Part shown: piece after piece, positions 7,457 through 14,809 of the stretch
Numbering within the stretch: position 1 is the first letter of the stretch
Layout: every line of letters starts with the position of its first letter
Origin: Amycolatopsis orientalis DSM 43388
Lineage (GTDB): Bacteria; Actinomycetota; Actinomycetes; Mycobacteriales; Pseudonocardiaceae
Direction: 5' to 3'
Assembly (NCBI RefSeq): GCF_000411975.1
Contig: NZ_ASXG01000120.1
Span: forward strand, 124,001-188,000
DNA: 64,000 nucleotides
Program-made: the position numbers and the translations under genes
The notes under the pieces: generated by a model
Database searches by the model: none
Told to the model about the DNA's origin: nothing
What the model saw: the letters and a program-made list of their open reading frames with translations, nothing else

Positions 7457-8089
7457 ATGAGAGGCATGCGGAACAGGACTCGGGCAGGCAGACCACCACA
7501 CCCTGGCAAACGATTGCTCCGACGGCTCGGCGCGGCGCGCAACCCGCTCGTGCGGCGGTCGGACCGGATCGAAGGCCTACTCGCCGGGATTGTCGCGCTG
7601 CTGGCGCTCATCGCGATTCCCTTCGCGATGATGATCGGCAGCGAGGACATCGCTGCGGAAACCGCCGCGTCGGACGCGCAGCTGCAGTCGCGACACCAGG
7701 TCACCGCCACGGTGCTCACGACGGCCGCGCAGCCGGCCGCTTCCGTGGGCGACAGCGCGCCGATCGCGAACACCGCGCGCGTCAACGCGGTCTGGAAACC
7801 GCCGAACAGCGCGCAGCGCACCGGCGTCATCACGGTGCCCGCCGCTTCCGCGACCGAGGGCTCGACCACCGAGATCTGGCTCGACGACTCCGGCAAGCAG
7901 ACCACCGCCCCGCTGACGCACGCGGACGCGGTCACCAACGGCGTGCTCGTCGCGGCCTTCTGCTGGCTGTGCGCGGTCGGCGTGCTGGGCGGTGCGTTCT
8001 GGGTGGCGCGGCGAGTGCTCGACCACCGGCGCGCGGCGCAGTGGGCGGCCGAATGGGCGCAGTTCGCCGGACCGGAAGCGGTTCGCTGA
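7457..8089 (+). CDS. Rv1733c family membrane protein
   Basis: A 210-residue membrane protein of the family typified by Mycobacterium tuberculosis Rv1733c, a DosR-regulon antigen of unknown function. The family hallmark ARNPLVRRSDRIEG (about 27-40) leads into TM1 (LLAGIVALLALIAIPFAMMIG). An extracytoplasmic domain follows with the usual RTGVITVPA and EIWLDDSGKQTTAPL. TM2 is near the C-terminus (VLVAAFCWLCAVGVLGGAFWV). The start at ATG 7457 (after AAAGAGGACC) was preferred to upstream in-frame codons because the Arg-rich leader then has normal length. I see no DosR box upstream, so hypoxic control is not supported here. Confidence 0.88.
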   Translation: MRGMRNRTRAGRPPHPGKRLLRRLGAARNPLVRRSDRIEGLLAGIVALLALIAIPFAMMIGSEDIAAETAASDAQLQSRHQVTATVLTTAAQPAASVGDSAPIANTARVNAVWKPPNSAQRTGVITVPAASATEGSTTEIWLDDSGKQTTAPLTHADAVTNGVLVAAFCWLCAVGVLGGAFWVARRVLDHRRAAQWAAEWAQFAGPEAVR

Positions 8090-8149
8090 CAGCTTCGCCG
8101 GCCACGGTGCTAGCCGGAAGTTCCACACCGGGACCCCTCCGGCACTAGC

Positions 8150-8198
8150 GCGGTCGGCTGCCGGGCAGGCGCGATCCGCCAGTCCGGCAGCCGACCGC
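8150..8198. repeat. 15-bp perfect inverted repeat
   Basis: Arms 8150-8164 and 8184-8198 (GCGGTCGGCTGCCGG and its complement) pair perfectly across a 19-nt loop. It lies 60 bp after the Rv1733c-family stop and could act as its terminator. A weaker imperfect repeat (around 8109-8149) precedes it. Confidence 0.7.
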
Positions 8199-8281
8199 TG
8201 CACCCCCAAAGTTCCGTACCCGCAGGCGCGCCCAGCCGTCGAGCTTTCCGCTCTCAACGAGGAGTCACCAGCGCGTAGTGC

Positions 8282-8331
8282 GCCGGGTCCGGAGGCAGTT
8301 CGCTGACGCGTCTGCTGCCTCCGGACCCGGC
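8282..8331. repeat. 17-bp perfect inverted repeat
   Basis: Arms 8282-8298 and 8315-8331 (GCCGGGTCCGGAGGCAG and its complement) pair perfectly around a 16-nt loop. Together with 8150-8198 and 8346-8372 it makes a string of three strong hairpins in a 450-bp gene-free gap between two genes on the same strand. Confidence 0.75.
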
Positions 8332-8345
8332 CTCGGCGGACCGAG

Positions 8346-8372
8346 CGGGGCGACACCCCCAGCGTCGCCCCG
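8346..8372. repeat. 9-bp inverted repeat, terminator-like
   Basis: CGGGGCGAC (8346-8354) and GTCGCCCCG (8364-8372) form a 9-bp GC stem with a 9-nt loop. It is the third hairpin in the gap 8090-8464, which contains no credible gene. Confidence 0.6.
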
Positions 8373-8464
8373 GGCCGGTACTACGCCTGCCGCTCTGCCC
8401 GGAATGCGGCGAGTTAGCCACCAGCTATCTCGTCGAGGCACAGTCTTGTGGAGCCCTCCGGCGA

Positions 8465-8493
8465 TTGTCAACTGTGAGCTAATCTGAGATAGT
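8465..8493 (+). promoter_or_regulatory. Promoter of the XRE-ImmA pair
   Basis: TTGTCA (8465-8470), 17 nt, GATAGT (8488-8493) is a good sigma-70-type promoter 47 bp ahead of the XRE start codon. A dyad AGCTAA (8477-8482)/TTAGCT (8498-8503) straddles the -10. CTGAGA occurs twice, 18 bp apart (8484 and 8502). Both features would suit binding of the XRE protein to its own promoter. Confidence 0.6.
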
Positions 8494-8539
8494 CGCCTTA
8501 GCTGAGAGCAATCAGCTGCAACTGGAGGGGCGTAGCAGC

Positions 8540-8989
8540 ATGTCCGAAGACACTCAGCCGGCGGATGACCGGCCCACCCTGGCCTCCAGACTCGACGACC
8601 TCTTCCGCACGGTGCGCCCGCAGGGGAGGCACTGGACGAACGCCGAGGTGGCAGCCGAACTGAAGCGGGCCACGCCGGAGCTGAAGGTCGGCGCGGTGTA
8701 CTTGTCTCAGCTGCGCACGGGCAAACGGACCAATCCGTCTCAGGAGCTGCTGGCCGCGCTGGCGAAGTTCTTCGGAGTCTCGGTCGCGTACTTCTTCGAC
8801 GACGACGTCGCCGGGTCGGTGCTGTCCGAACTGGCGGCGGTGGAGGCGATGCGCCAGGCAGGCGTCCGCGCGGTCGCGATGCGCGCGGCGGGCATGCGCG
8901 AGGAAAACTTGCAGGCGATCACCACGATCATGGACCAATACCGCAAGATGCAGGGGCTGCCCCCGGTCACGGACGAAGCGGCGCAGTGA
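8540..8989 (+). CDS. EspR-like XRE family DNA-binding protein
   Basis: A 149-residue regulator with an N-terminal XRE helix-turn-helix (about 33-75: HWTNAEVAAELKR then VGAVYLSQLRTGKRTNP and AALAKFFGVSVAYFFDDD). Layout and sequence resemble mycobacterial EspR (FAARLNRLFDTV, YLSQLRSGNRTNPS, AALANFFRI), a dimeric regulator and nucleoid protein. The C-terminal half (TMRQAGVRAVAMRA-type helices) would form the dimer interface. ATG 8540 follows CTGGAGGGG. The 3' end overlaps the ImmA/IrrE gene by 4 bp (GTGA), so regulator and protease are made together. XRE regulators paired with ImmA-type proteases are often inactivated by cleavage. Confidence 0.92.
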   Translation: MSEDTQPADDRPTLASRLDDLFRTVRPQGRHWTNAEVAAELKRATPELKVGAVYLSQLRTGKRTNPSQELLAALAKFFGVSVAYFFDDDVAGSVLSELAAVEAMRQAGVRAVAMRAAGMREENLQAITTIMDQYRKMQGLPPVTDEAAQ

Positions 8990-9528
8990 CCGGCACCCCG
9001 TCCGAAGCCCCGCAGCGGCGCGAGCAACTGCGGCGGATGCGCGACGAAGGCGCCCGCCGGATCGCCGAACTCGGCCTTCCGCCGAAGTACGACCTGGCCA
9101 CCCTCTGCGCCCGCCTGGGCGAGATCCGCGAACGGCCGATCACCCTCGTGCCGCTGCCGATGCCCGCGTCGCACCCGTGCGGCATGTGGGTCGCCGCGCG
9201 AGGCGAGGACCTGATCTTCTTCGACGCCAACACCACCGGGGCGCACCAGGAGCACATCATCTTGCACGAGCTGGGTCACATCATCTGCTGTCATCGCGGC
9301 TCGGGTCTCCTGGACGACGAGAGCGCCCGCTCGCTGTTCCCCAACCTGGACCCGGACATCGTCCGGGACATGCTGATGCGCGCCACCTACGACGACGCAC
9401 AGGAGCAGGAGGCCGAGATCATCGCCTTCCTGCTCTCGGAACGCATGGGCACTCCGGCGAAACCCATCGAGGAAACTCCCAAGCCGGGAGAGAAGCCGAT
9501 GGACCGGATCGAGCGCTCGCTGCTGTAG
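8986..9528 (+). CDS. ImmA/IrrE family metallo-endopeptidase
   Basis: A 180-residue zinc protease of the ImmA/IrrE (COG2856) family. HELGH at 94-98 gives two His ligands and the catalytic Glu. The third ligand is likely a Glu in the EQEAEIIAFLL helix (about 139-149). ImmA of ICEBs1 and IrrE of Deinococcus cleave XRE-type repressors in response to a signal, and here the gene overlaps an XRE gene by 4 bp, which makes that protein the obvious substrate. The GTG start at 8986 is fixed by the overlap. An N-terminal Arg-rich helix precedes the protease core. Downstream is a gap with repeats, then an IS element. Confidence 0.92.
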   Translation: MTGTPSEAPQRREQLRRMRDEGARRIAELGLPPKYDLATLCARLGEIRERPITLVPLPMPASHPCGMWVAARGEDLIFFDANTTGAHQEHIILHELGHIICCHRGSGLLDDESARSLFPNLDPDIVRDMLMRATYDDAQEQEAEIIAFLLSERMGTPAKPIEETPKPGEKPMDRIERSLL

Positions 9529-9542
9529 TTCCACGCTCCGCT

Positions 9543-9595
9543 GTCGTGAGGGCCGCCTTCACGGAATCTGATTCCCTCAGGGTTCCCCTCACGAC
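9543..9595. repeat. Dispersed palindromic repeat, copy 1
   Basis: Outer arms GTCGTGAGGG (9543-9552) and CCCTCACGAC (9586-9595) enclose an inner hairpin GGAATCTGATTCC (9563-9575). It belongs to the family also found at 9624, 39872, 62668 and 62730. Fifteen bp after the ImmA stop, it may serve as a terminator. Confidence 0.8.
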
Positions 9596-9623
9596 CCGCC
9601 GCCGCCTCGCTTCCGCTCCCGGC

Positions 9624-9674
9624 TGTGAGGGGCCCCTTCACAGACGTAGATTCCCTCAAGGTGCCCTTCACGAC
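9624..9674. repeat. Dispersed palindromic repeat, copy 2
   Basis: Begins TGTGAGGGGCCCCTTCACA, itself a near-perfect palindrome, then a GATTCCCTCAAGG spacer and a second half ending CCCTTCACGAC. The arrangement is the same as in copy 1, 81 bp away. Confidence 0.8.
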
Positions 9675-9910
9675 CCAACTCCGCCGCTAGGGCGACACCG
9701 CAGTCCCGACGCGGCGTTCGGCGCACCCTGCCCACCCAGTGCGGCATTCGGTCCCCACTCGCCCAACGCGCCATTGGGACGCAAGCCCCACCACGAAACC
9801 GCAGCCGCCACACCCAACGATCGAGGCACCCACCCCATAAACCGCAGCCACCGCACCCACCCACCGAGGCACCCAGCCCCCGCCCTGCACCCCGATACGA
9901 AGCCTCCCTG
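9675..9910. other. Gap with short CA-rich repeats, no gene
   Basis: No credible coding region. The sequence is rich in short near-repeats such as accgcagccgccacacccaacga/accgcagccaccgcacccaccca and gaggcaccca (twice), which look like slippage products. Confidence 0.5.
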
Positions 9911-9968
9911 CGGGCGGTGGGTGCTTGTCAAGGCACGCTTTCCCGCCTTGACAAGGACCCACCGCCCG
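9911..9968. terminator. 24-bp hairpin, likely bidirectional terminator
   Basis: Arms 9911-9934 and 9945-9968 pair over 24 bp with one mismatch (loop 9935-9944). It lies between the convergent ImmA and KS-AONS genes and 7 bp outside the left end of the IS element. Confidence 0.75.
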
Positions 9969-10007
9969 TCAGCACTGAGGTTTCCCCCGGGGATCGGACA
10001 CCGGGTT

Positions 10008-10889
10008 TCATGCTGCGTGGGCGTGGTGGTGAGGGTAGCTGAGTCGGGTTTCGTGGGGTGTGCGGTAGCCGAGTGTGGAGTGCAGTCGGTGGTGGTTGTA
10101 GTAGGCGAGGTAGGCGAAAACCGCTTGCCTGGCTTGCCGGCGGGTGGTCCAGGTGCGGGTGCCGATTTCGGTTTTGAGGGTGGCGAAGAAGGATTCGGCG
10201 GCGGCGTTGTCGTAGCAGGACCCGGTCCGGCCCATCGAGGCCCGGATCCCGAGGGCGGCGAGGGTGCGGCGGAATTCTGTTGATTGGTATTGGGTGCCGC
10301 GGTCGGAGTGGAACACCGTGCCCGGGCCGGTCAGGCCGCGGTCCGCGGCGAGGGTGATGGCGTCGCAGACCAAGCCGGCGCGCATGTGCGGGGCGAGGGC
10401 GTGGCCGACGATTTCGCGGGTGTGCAGGTCGAGCACGGTCGCGAGATAGAGCCAGCCCTCTTCGGTGGGCAGGTAGGTGATGTCCCCGGTCAGCCGCTGG
10501 CCGGGGGCGTCGGCGGTGAACTCGCGGCCGATCAGGTCCGGTGCGGCAGCGGCTTTGTCCGGCCTGGTCAATGACCGGGGCCGGCGGCGGGTGTTCCCGG
10601 CGATGCCGCGGTCGCGCATGATCCGCTCGACCTTCTTGTGGTTGACCGTTTCGCCGCGGCGGCGCAGTTCGGCGGTGACGCGGGGGCTGCCGTAGGCGCC
10701 GTGGTGGGCGGCGTGGATCCCGGCGATTTCCTGGGCGAGCCGGTCCTCGGCCCGCGCGCGGTGTGCGCGGGCCGGGGCGGCGGCGAGCCATTCGTAGAAC
10801 CCCGGGCGGCGGACCCCGAGGACTCGGCACAGCCGGGCGACGCCGTAGGCGGCGCGGTGGGCGGAGATGAACCGGTAGCTGCGGGTCAA
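10008..10889 (-). CDS. IS3-family transposase OrfB (DDE integrase domain)
   Basis: The 293-residue catalytic subunit of the IS3 transposase. An HTH_21-like segment (GIHAAHHGAYGSPRVTAELRR, about 58-78) is followed by an rve integrase core. The DDE triad is Asp136 (LTGDITYL), Asp196 (FHSDRGTQY) and Glu232 (NAAAESFFATLK). The TTG at 10889 overlaps the orfA stop in TTGA and has GGAG upstream, so coupled re-initiation is possible. A -1 frameshift making an OrfAB fusion, the usual route in IS3 elements, is also possible, but I see no classical A6G slippery site. Confidence 0.92.
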   Translation of the reverse strand: MTRSYRFISAHRAAYGVARLCRVLGVRRPGFYEWLAAAPARAHRARAEDRLAQEIAGIHAAHHGAYGSPRVTAELRRRGETVNHKKVERIMRDRGIAGNTRRRPRSLTRPDKAAAAPDLIGREFTADAPGQRLTGDITYLPTEEGWLYLATVLDLHTREIVGHALAPHMRAGLVCDAITLAADRGLTGPGTVFHSDRGTQYQSTEFRRTLAALGIRASMGRTGSCYDNAAAESFFATLKTEIGTRTWTTRRQARQAVFAYLAYYNHHRLHSTLGYRTPHETRLSYPHHHAHAA

Positions 10890-11179
10890 CGATCCATCTC
10901 CTGCGCGAAATAGGCGGCCGCTTTGCGCAGGATCTCCTTCTCCTTCTCCAGCTCGGCGACCCGTTTGCGCAACGCGCGCAGCTCCCGCTCGGCCGCGTCC
11001 CCGCCGGACGCGGCCGCTTCGTCGGCGCGGTCGGCGGCCCGCACCCACGTGCGCAGGGTCTCGTGATTCACCCCCAGCTCACGAGCCACCTGCGCCAACG
11101 GACGAGCCGACGACCGCGCCAACGCGACCGCGTCCCGCCGAAACTCCTGCGGATACTTCGACGAACCAGACACAAACAC
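10886..11179 (-). CDS. IS3-family transposase OrfA (HTH subunit)
   Basis: The 97-residue DNA-binding subunit. The helix-turn-helix is ARPLAQVARELGVNHETLRTW, and the C-terminal leucine zipper is LRALRKRVAELEKEKEIL. I chose GTG 11179 because GGGAAGGAT lies just upstream and the protein then begins FVSGSSKYPQEFRRDAV, the normal family N-terminus. The gene starts about 57 bp inside the right IS end. Confidence 0.9.
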   Translation of the reverse strand: MFVSGSSKYPQEFRRDAVALARSSARPLAQVARELGVNHETLRTWVRAADRADEAAASGGDAAERELRALRKRVAELEKEKEILRKAAAYFAQEMDR

Positions 11180-11280
11180 ATCCTTCCCCAGGCCAAAGCC
11201 AAGGATCAAAGTGTCCGACCCGCCGGGGGAACCTCACACAATCAAGCTTCGGGGTGCCCCACGCAACTCACCACAGCAAT

Positions 11281-11296
11281 GTCGCCGCCAGGCGAC
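11281..11296 (-). terminator. Small hairpin after KS-AONS gene
   Basis: GTCGCC/GGCGAC (6 bp, 4-nt loop) starts 8 nt after the KS-AONS stop. It may be a weak terminator. The stronger hairpin that once lay about 60 bp further on (9911-9968) is now separated from it by the IS. Confidence 0.35.
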
Positions 11297-11303
11297 GAGC
11301 CGA

Positions 11304-14300
11304 TCACCCCTCCCTCAGCAGAGCAAGCTCCTCCCTCACCACCCCCACCGCATACCGCAGCTGCTCCTCCCGATGCTCACTGGTAACGAAAAACCGCAAC
11401 CGAGCCAGCGACTCCTCCACCGCCGGATAAAGAATCGGATCCACCACAACCCCACGCTCGTACAACGAAGAAGCCAGCCGCAACGCGACCTCCGACCCCC
11501 CGACCACACAGGGCACGATCGGCGTCCCCCCAGCCGACCCGGTCGGCAACCCAGCCGAACCAGCCAACTCCAGGAACAGCCGAGAATTCCCCCGCAACCG
11601 CACCAACCTCTCCGGCTCCTCCCGCAAAACCCGCAGAGCCGCAAGAGAAGCCGCCGCATTGGCCGGGGTAATCCCTACGCTGTAAACAAACCCGGGCAAG
11701 GAATACCGCAGCCACCGAACCGTTCGAGCCGACCCGGCCAGATACCCCCCGCACCCGGCCAGAGACTTGGACAACGTGCCCATCCACAAATCGACCCCAG
11801 AGCGATCGACCCCGAAATGATCGCCGACCCCCGCCCCGCGCGGCCCCATCGTGCCGATGCTGTGCGCCTCGTCCACCATCAGCAACGCCCCGTAGCGCCG
11901 CTTGAGTTCGATCAGCGCGGGCAAATCGGCGAGATCGCCGTCCATGCTGTACACGCCTTCAACGACGATCAGCACCCGACGGAACCGTGACCGCGACCGG
12001 CGCAGCACGTCTTCCAGCCGCGCCATGTCGTTGTGCGGGAACGGTTGCCGGGTGGCGCCGGAAAGCGCGCAGCCCTGCAGGATGCTGTCGTGCGCCAGCG
12101 AATCGTGCACGATCAGGTCCCCGGGCCCCACCACATGACCGATCGCGCCGACGTTCGTCGCGTGCCCGCTCACCAGCACGAGACAGTCCTCGACCCCCAG
12201 GAACGCGGCGAGCTCCGTCTCCAGCTCCCGGGACAGCTCCCGGTCCCCCGCGAGCAGCCGGCTGCCGGACACGGAAGTCCCGTACCGGTCCACCGCCTCG
12301 TGCACCGCCGCGGTCACCGCCGGATGCCCGGCCAGCCCGAGATAGTTGTAGCTGGAAAAGGACAAATACTCCCGCCCGGAAACCGACGTCGTCGCGTCCA
12401 TCCGCCCTTGATGCTTGCGGAAATACGGATTCGGCACCCCGAGGTCGTCGAATTCCTTCAGCCGCGCCTCGATCGCCGCCGCCTCCGGGAACTCCTCGAT
12501 CGCCGCGCTGCCCGGATCCCACGACGGCACCGGAGCGGCCGGAGCCGGAGCGGCGGAAGGCGCCAAAGCCGTTGCCGGAGCGAGCATCCCGGCTACCGCG
12601 CCCACCGTCAGCGCACCGGACTGCTCGATCTCCAGCGGCAGCCCCGGGAACCGCTTCCGCAGCCGCCCCTCCAGCTCGGTGAGCATCAGCGAATCGAACC
12701 CGAGGTCGTCCACGAGCACTTGCCCGGCGTACAACTCGCTGACCGGAAACGCCGTCGTCCGCGCGACCTCTTCGAGCACGACCGCCAGCACATCCCGCGC
12801 CGAAGTCGTTTCCTCCCGCTCTTCGACCGGTACGGCGGTCGCCCCGAGCGGCTCCAGCGTCTGCGCCTTGGCGAGCTTCGCGTCGTCGACTACCCAGTGC
12901 CGCCTCGGGCTGAGCGGACTCGGCGGCAGCGTGCAGCGAGGCAGGCCGTCCGCGACCGGCCGCAACCCGGCCCCGGTCACCGCGCGCGGCGCGAGCTCGG
13001 CGGGCAGGCCGTCCTCGACCGGCTCCTCCCCCGACGACACCACGCCGGCGAACACGCCCGGAACCAGCTCGCCGCCCGACCCGGATTCGAGCGCGACCGA
13101 CGCGGCGACCAGCTTGGAAACCGCGTCGGCGACATCGTCCGCCGCCACCGCGAGCCGCTCCGGGAAGAGCGTCCGGCGGGCGAGGGCGCCCGCGACGGCG
13201 GCCAGCGACGGGTTCTCGCGGCCGAGGGTCTCGGCCACCTCCCGGGCGTGCCGGGCCAGCCCGGCCCGGTCCCGCGCGGTGAGCAGCAGCAGCCGCGGCG
13301 TTTCGGCGGGCGGCGTTTCCTGCGCCGCCTCCTCGACGACCACGTGCACGTTCGAGCCGCCGAAGCCGAACGCGCTCACCCCGGCCCGGCGCGGGCCGTC
13401 GCTGTCCCATGGTGTGACCTGGCCGGCCACCCGCAGCCCGGCTTCCCGCAGCGGCAGATGCTCGGCCGGTTCGAACTCCGGCTGCGGCAGAATCTGTCCC
13501 TTGTGGACGGACAAAATGGACTTGATCAGCCCGGCGATTCCGGCGGTGCCAAGGGAATGCCCGACCACCGACTTCGCCGCGCCGAGATAGGCCGGCTTCT
13601 CCGCGCCGCGGCGCAGCTCGGTCAGCGCGCTGATCTCGACGTCGTCGCCGACCGCGGTCGCGGTGCCGTGCGCCTCCAGGAAGCCGACCGACGCCGGGTC
13701 GACGCGCGCGTCCCGGTAAGCCCGCCGCAACGCCAGCAGCTGACCGGGCTCCTGCGGCATCATGCCGCCCTTGACCGTGCCGTCGTTGGACAGCCCGACG
13801 CCGCGGATCACCGCGTACACCCGGTCGCCCGCGGCCCGGGCGTCCGCGAGCGGCCGCAGCACCAGGACGCCGGCCCCCTCGCCGAGCACGAATCCGTCGG
13901 CCCGGCGGTCGAACGGACGGCATTCGCCGGTGCGCGAGATCGCGCCGATCCGGCACAGGCCGACGAACAGGTCCGGGGCCAGGATCAGCTGCGCGCCGCC
14001 GGCGACGGCGATCCGGCAGCGGCCCGCGCGCAGCGCGAACACCGCGTTCGCCACCGCGGTCAGGCCGCCGGAGCAGGCCGAATCGAGCGCGTAGCTCTCG
14101 CCGTGCAGGTCGAAGACGTTGCTGATCGAGCTCGGCCCCATGTTGAGCAGCAGCCCGGCCATCGCGGTGGCGTGCAGCCCGCTGACCGCGGACGCCGCCT
14201 CGGCCATCGCCGGATCGCCCGCGCGGCCGAACTCGCCGCCGATCAGCTGCTTCAGCCGCAGGTGCAGCGTGCTCATGTCCCGGTAGCCGCTGTCGCTGAG

Positions 14301-14702
14301 CGACATGATCACCGACGTGTCGTCGCGGTCGAAGCCCTCGGCTTCCCACCCCGCGTCCTGCAGTGCCTCGCGGGTCAGGTCGACCAGCAGCCGGTGCTGC
14401 GGGTCGAGCGATTTGGCCCGCCGCGGCGGGATCTTGTAGTGCCCGGCGTCGAAGTCGCCGACGTCCTCCAGCAGCGCCATGCGGTCGGAGTAGACCGCGC
14501 CGCTGTCCCGGAAATCGTCGTGGTAGAACGCCTCGCGCCGCCACCGCGAATCCGGCACCCGCCGAAACTGCGGTTTGGGCTCGCTCAGCAGATCCCAGTA
14601 CTCGTTGACGTTGCGCGCCCCCGGAAAACGGCATCCCATTCCGACAACGGCGATGTCCTGGCTATTTTCGGATTCTTCCCGCCCAGCTGCAGCAGACCCC
14701 AT
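11304..14702 (-). CDS. KS-ACP-alpha-oxoamine synthase megasynthase (no AT)
   Basis: An 1132-residue fusion. Residues about 15-455 are a type I ketosynthase with full Cys-His-His triad: Cys210 (DSACSGG), His345 (EAHGTATAVGD), His382 (KSVVGHSLGTAG). Residues 456-605 keep the KS-AT linker and end in a post-AT-like motif (LPPSPLSPRRHWV) but lack the acyltransferase body (no GHSxG). An acyl carrier domain follows, with phosphopantetheine Ser671 (DDLGFDSLMLTEL). Residues about 735-1130 are a PLP-dependent alpha-oxoamine synthase (SGHATNVG, DEAHSIG, Lys979 in GTLSKSLAGCGG). AONS enzymes condense an amino acid with an acyl thioester, losing CO2, to give an alpha-aminoketone. Loading must come in trans. 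ATG 14702 has GAGGAAG upstream; a GTG at 14741 is less likely. Confidence 0.9.
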   Translation of the reverse strand: MGSAAAGREESENSQDIAVVGMGCRFPGARNVNEYWDLLSEPKPQFRRVPDSRWRREAFYHDDFRDSGAVYSDRMALLEDVGDFDAGHYKIPPRRAKSLDPQHRLLVDLTREALQDAGWEAEGFDRDDTSVIMSLSDSGYRDMSTLHLRLKQLIGGEFGRAGDPAMAEAASAVSGLHATAMAGLLLNMGPSSISNVFDLHGESYALDSACSGGLTAVANAVFALRAGRCRIAVAGGAQLILAPDLFVGLCRIGAISRTGECRPFDRRADGFVLGEGAGVLVLRPLADARAAGDRVYAVIRGVGLSNDGTVKGGMMPQEPGQLLALRRAYRDARVDPASVGFLEAHGTATAVGDDVEISALTELRRGAEKPAYLGAAKSVVGHSLGTAGIAGLIKSILSVHKGQILPQPEFEPAEHLPLREAGLRVAGQVTPWDSDGPRRAGVSAFGFGGSNVHVVVEEAAQETPPAETPRLLLLTARDRAGLARHAREVAETLGRENPSLAAVAGALARRTLFPERLAVAADDVADAVSKLVAASVALESGSGGELVPGVFAGVVSSGEEPVEDGLPAELAPRAVTGAGLRPVADGLPRCTLPPSPLSPRRHWVVDDAKLAKAQTLEPLGATAVPVEEREETTSARDVLAVVLEEVARTTAFPVSELYAGQVLVDDLGFDSLMLTELEGRLRKRFPGLPLEIEQSGALTVGAVAGMLAPATALAPSAAPAPAAPVPSWDPGSAAIEEFPEAAAIEARLKEFDDLGVPNPYFRKHQGRMDATTSVSGREYLSFSSYNYLGLAGHPAVTAAVHEAVDRYGTSVSGSRLLAGDRELSRELETELAAFLGVEDCLVLVSGHATNVGAIGHVVGPGDLIVHDSLAHDSILQGCALSGATRQPFPHNDMARLEDVLRRSRSRFRRVLIVVEGVYSMDGDLADLPALIELKRRYGALLMVDEAHSIGTMGPRGAGVGDHFGVDRSGVDLWMGTLSKSLAGCGGYLAGSARTVRWLRYSLPGFVYSVGITPANAAASLAALRVLREEPERLVRLRGNSRLFLELAGSAGLPTGSAGGTPIVPCVVGGSEVALRLASSLYERGVVVDPILYPAVEESLARLRFFVTSEHREEQLRYAVGVVREELALLREG

Positions 14703-14756
14703 GGCATGACTTCCTCGTGCCGATTCCCACCCAGTCGACACCGAGATTGCCCGTTC

Positions 14757-14778
14757 ATACCCAGTTTTTCAAGGGTAT
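14757..14778. promoter_or_regulatory. Dyad in the KS-AONS promoter region
   Basis: ATACCC/GGGTAT arms flank a 10-nt AT-rich spacer (AGTTTTTCAA) in the 107-bp gap ahead of the KS-AONS gene. On the minus strand a plausible promoter (TTGAGT, 18 nt, GATAGT) lies just upstream, so the dyad is placed near or after the transcription start, like a repressor site. Confidence 0.45.
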
Positions 14779-14809
14779 TGGACACTATCCGGAGAAATGC
14801 ACAGGCAAC

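Larger units (their letters stand above)
9976..11236 (-). mobile_element. IS3-family insertion sequence, 1261 bp, apparently intact
   Basis: Two overlapping transposase genes (orfA, orfB) on the minus strand are bounded by imperfect terminal inverted repeats of about 27 bp. The left end reads inward TGAGGTTTCCCCCGG from 9976; the right end reads inward TGAGGTTCCCCCGG from 11236; both continue to a shared TCGGACAC. Ends are 5'-TG...CA-3', as usual in IS3-type elements. The flanks carry CAC on both sides (9973-9975 and 11237-11239), a 3-bp target duplication. Both genes are complete, so insertion is probably recent. It sits between the ImmA and KS-AONS genes without breaking either. Confidence 0.92.

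Noticed and set aside
9543..9674. Two tandem palindromic repeats considered as a CRISPR array
   Set aside because: Only two units, no constant repeat with unique spacers, no cas genes; the same unit is found singly elsewhere.
9177..10283. 368-codon frame running from the ImmA gene into the IS
   Set aside because: It is out of frame with ImmA and the transposase, crosses the IS boundary and has no domain.
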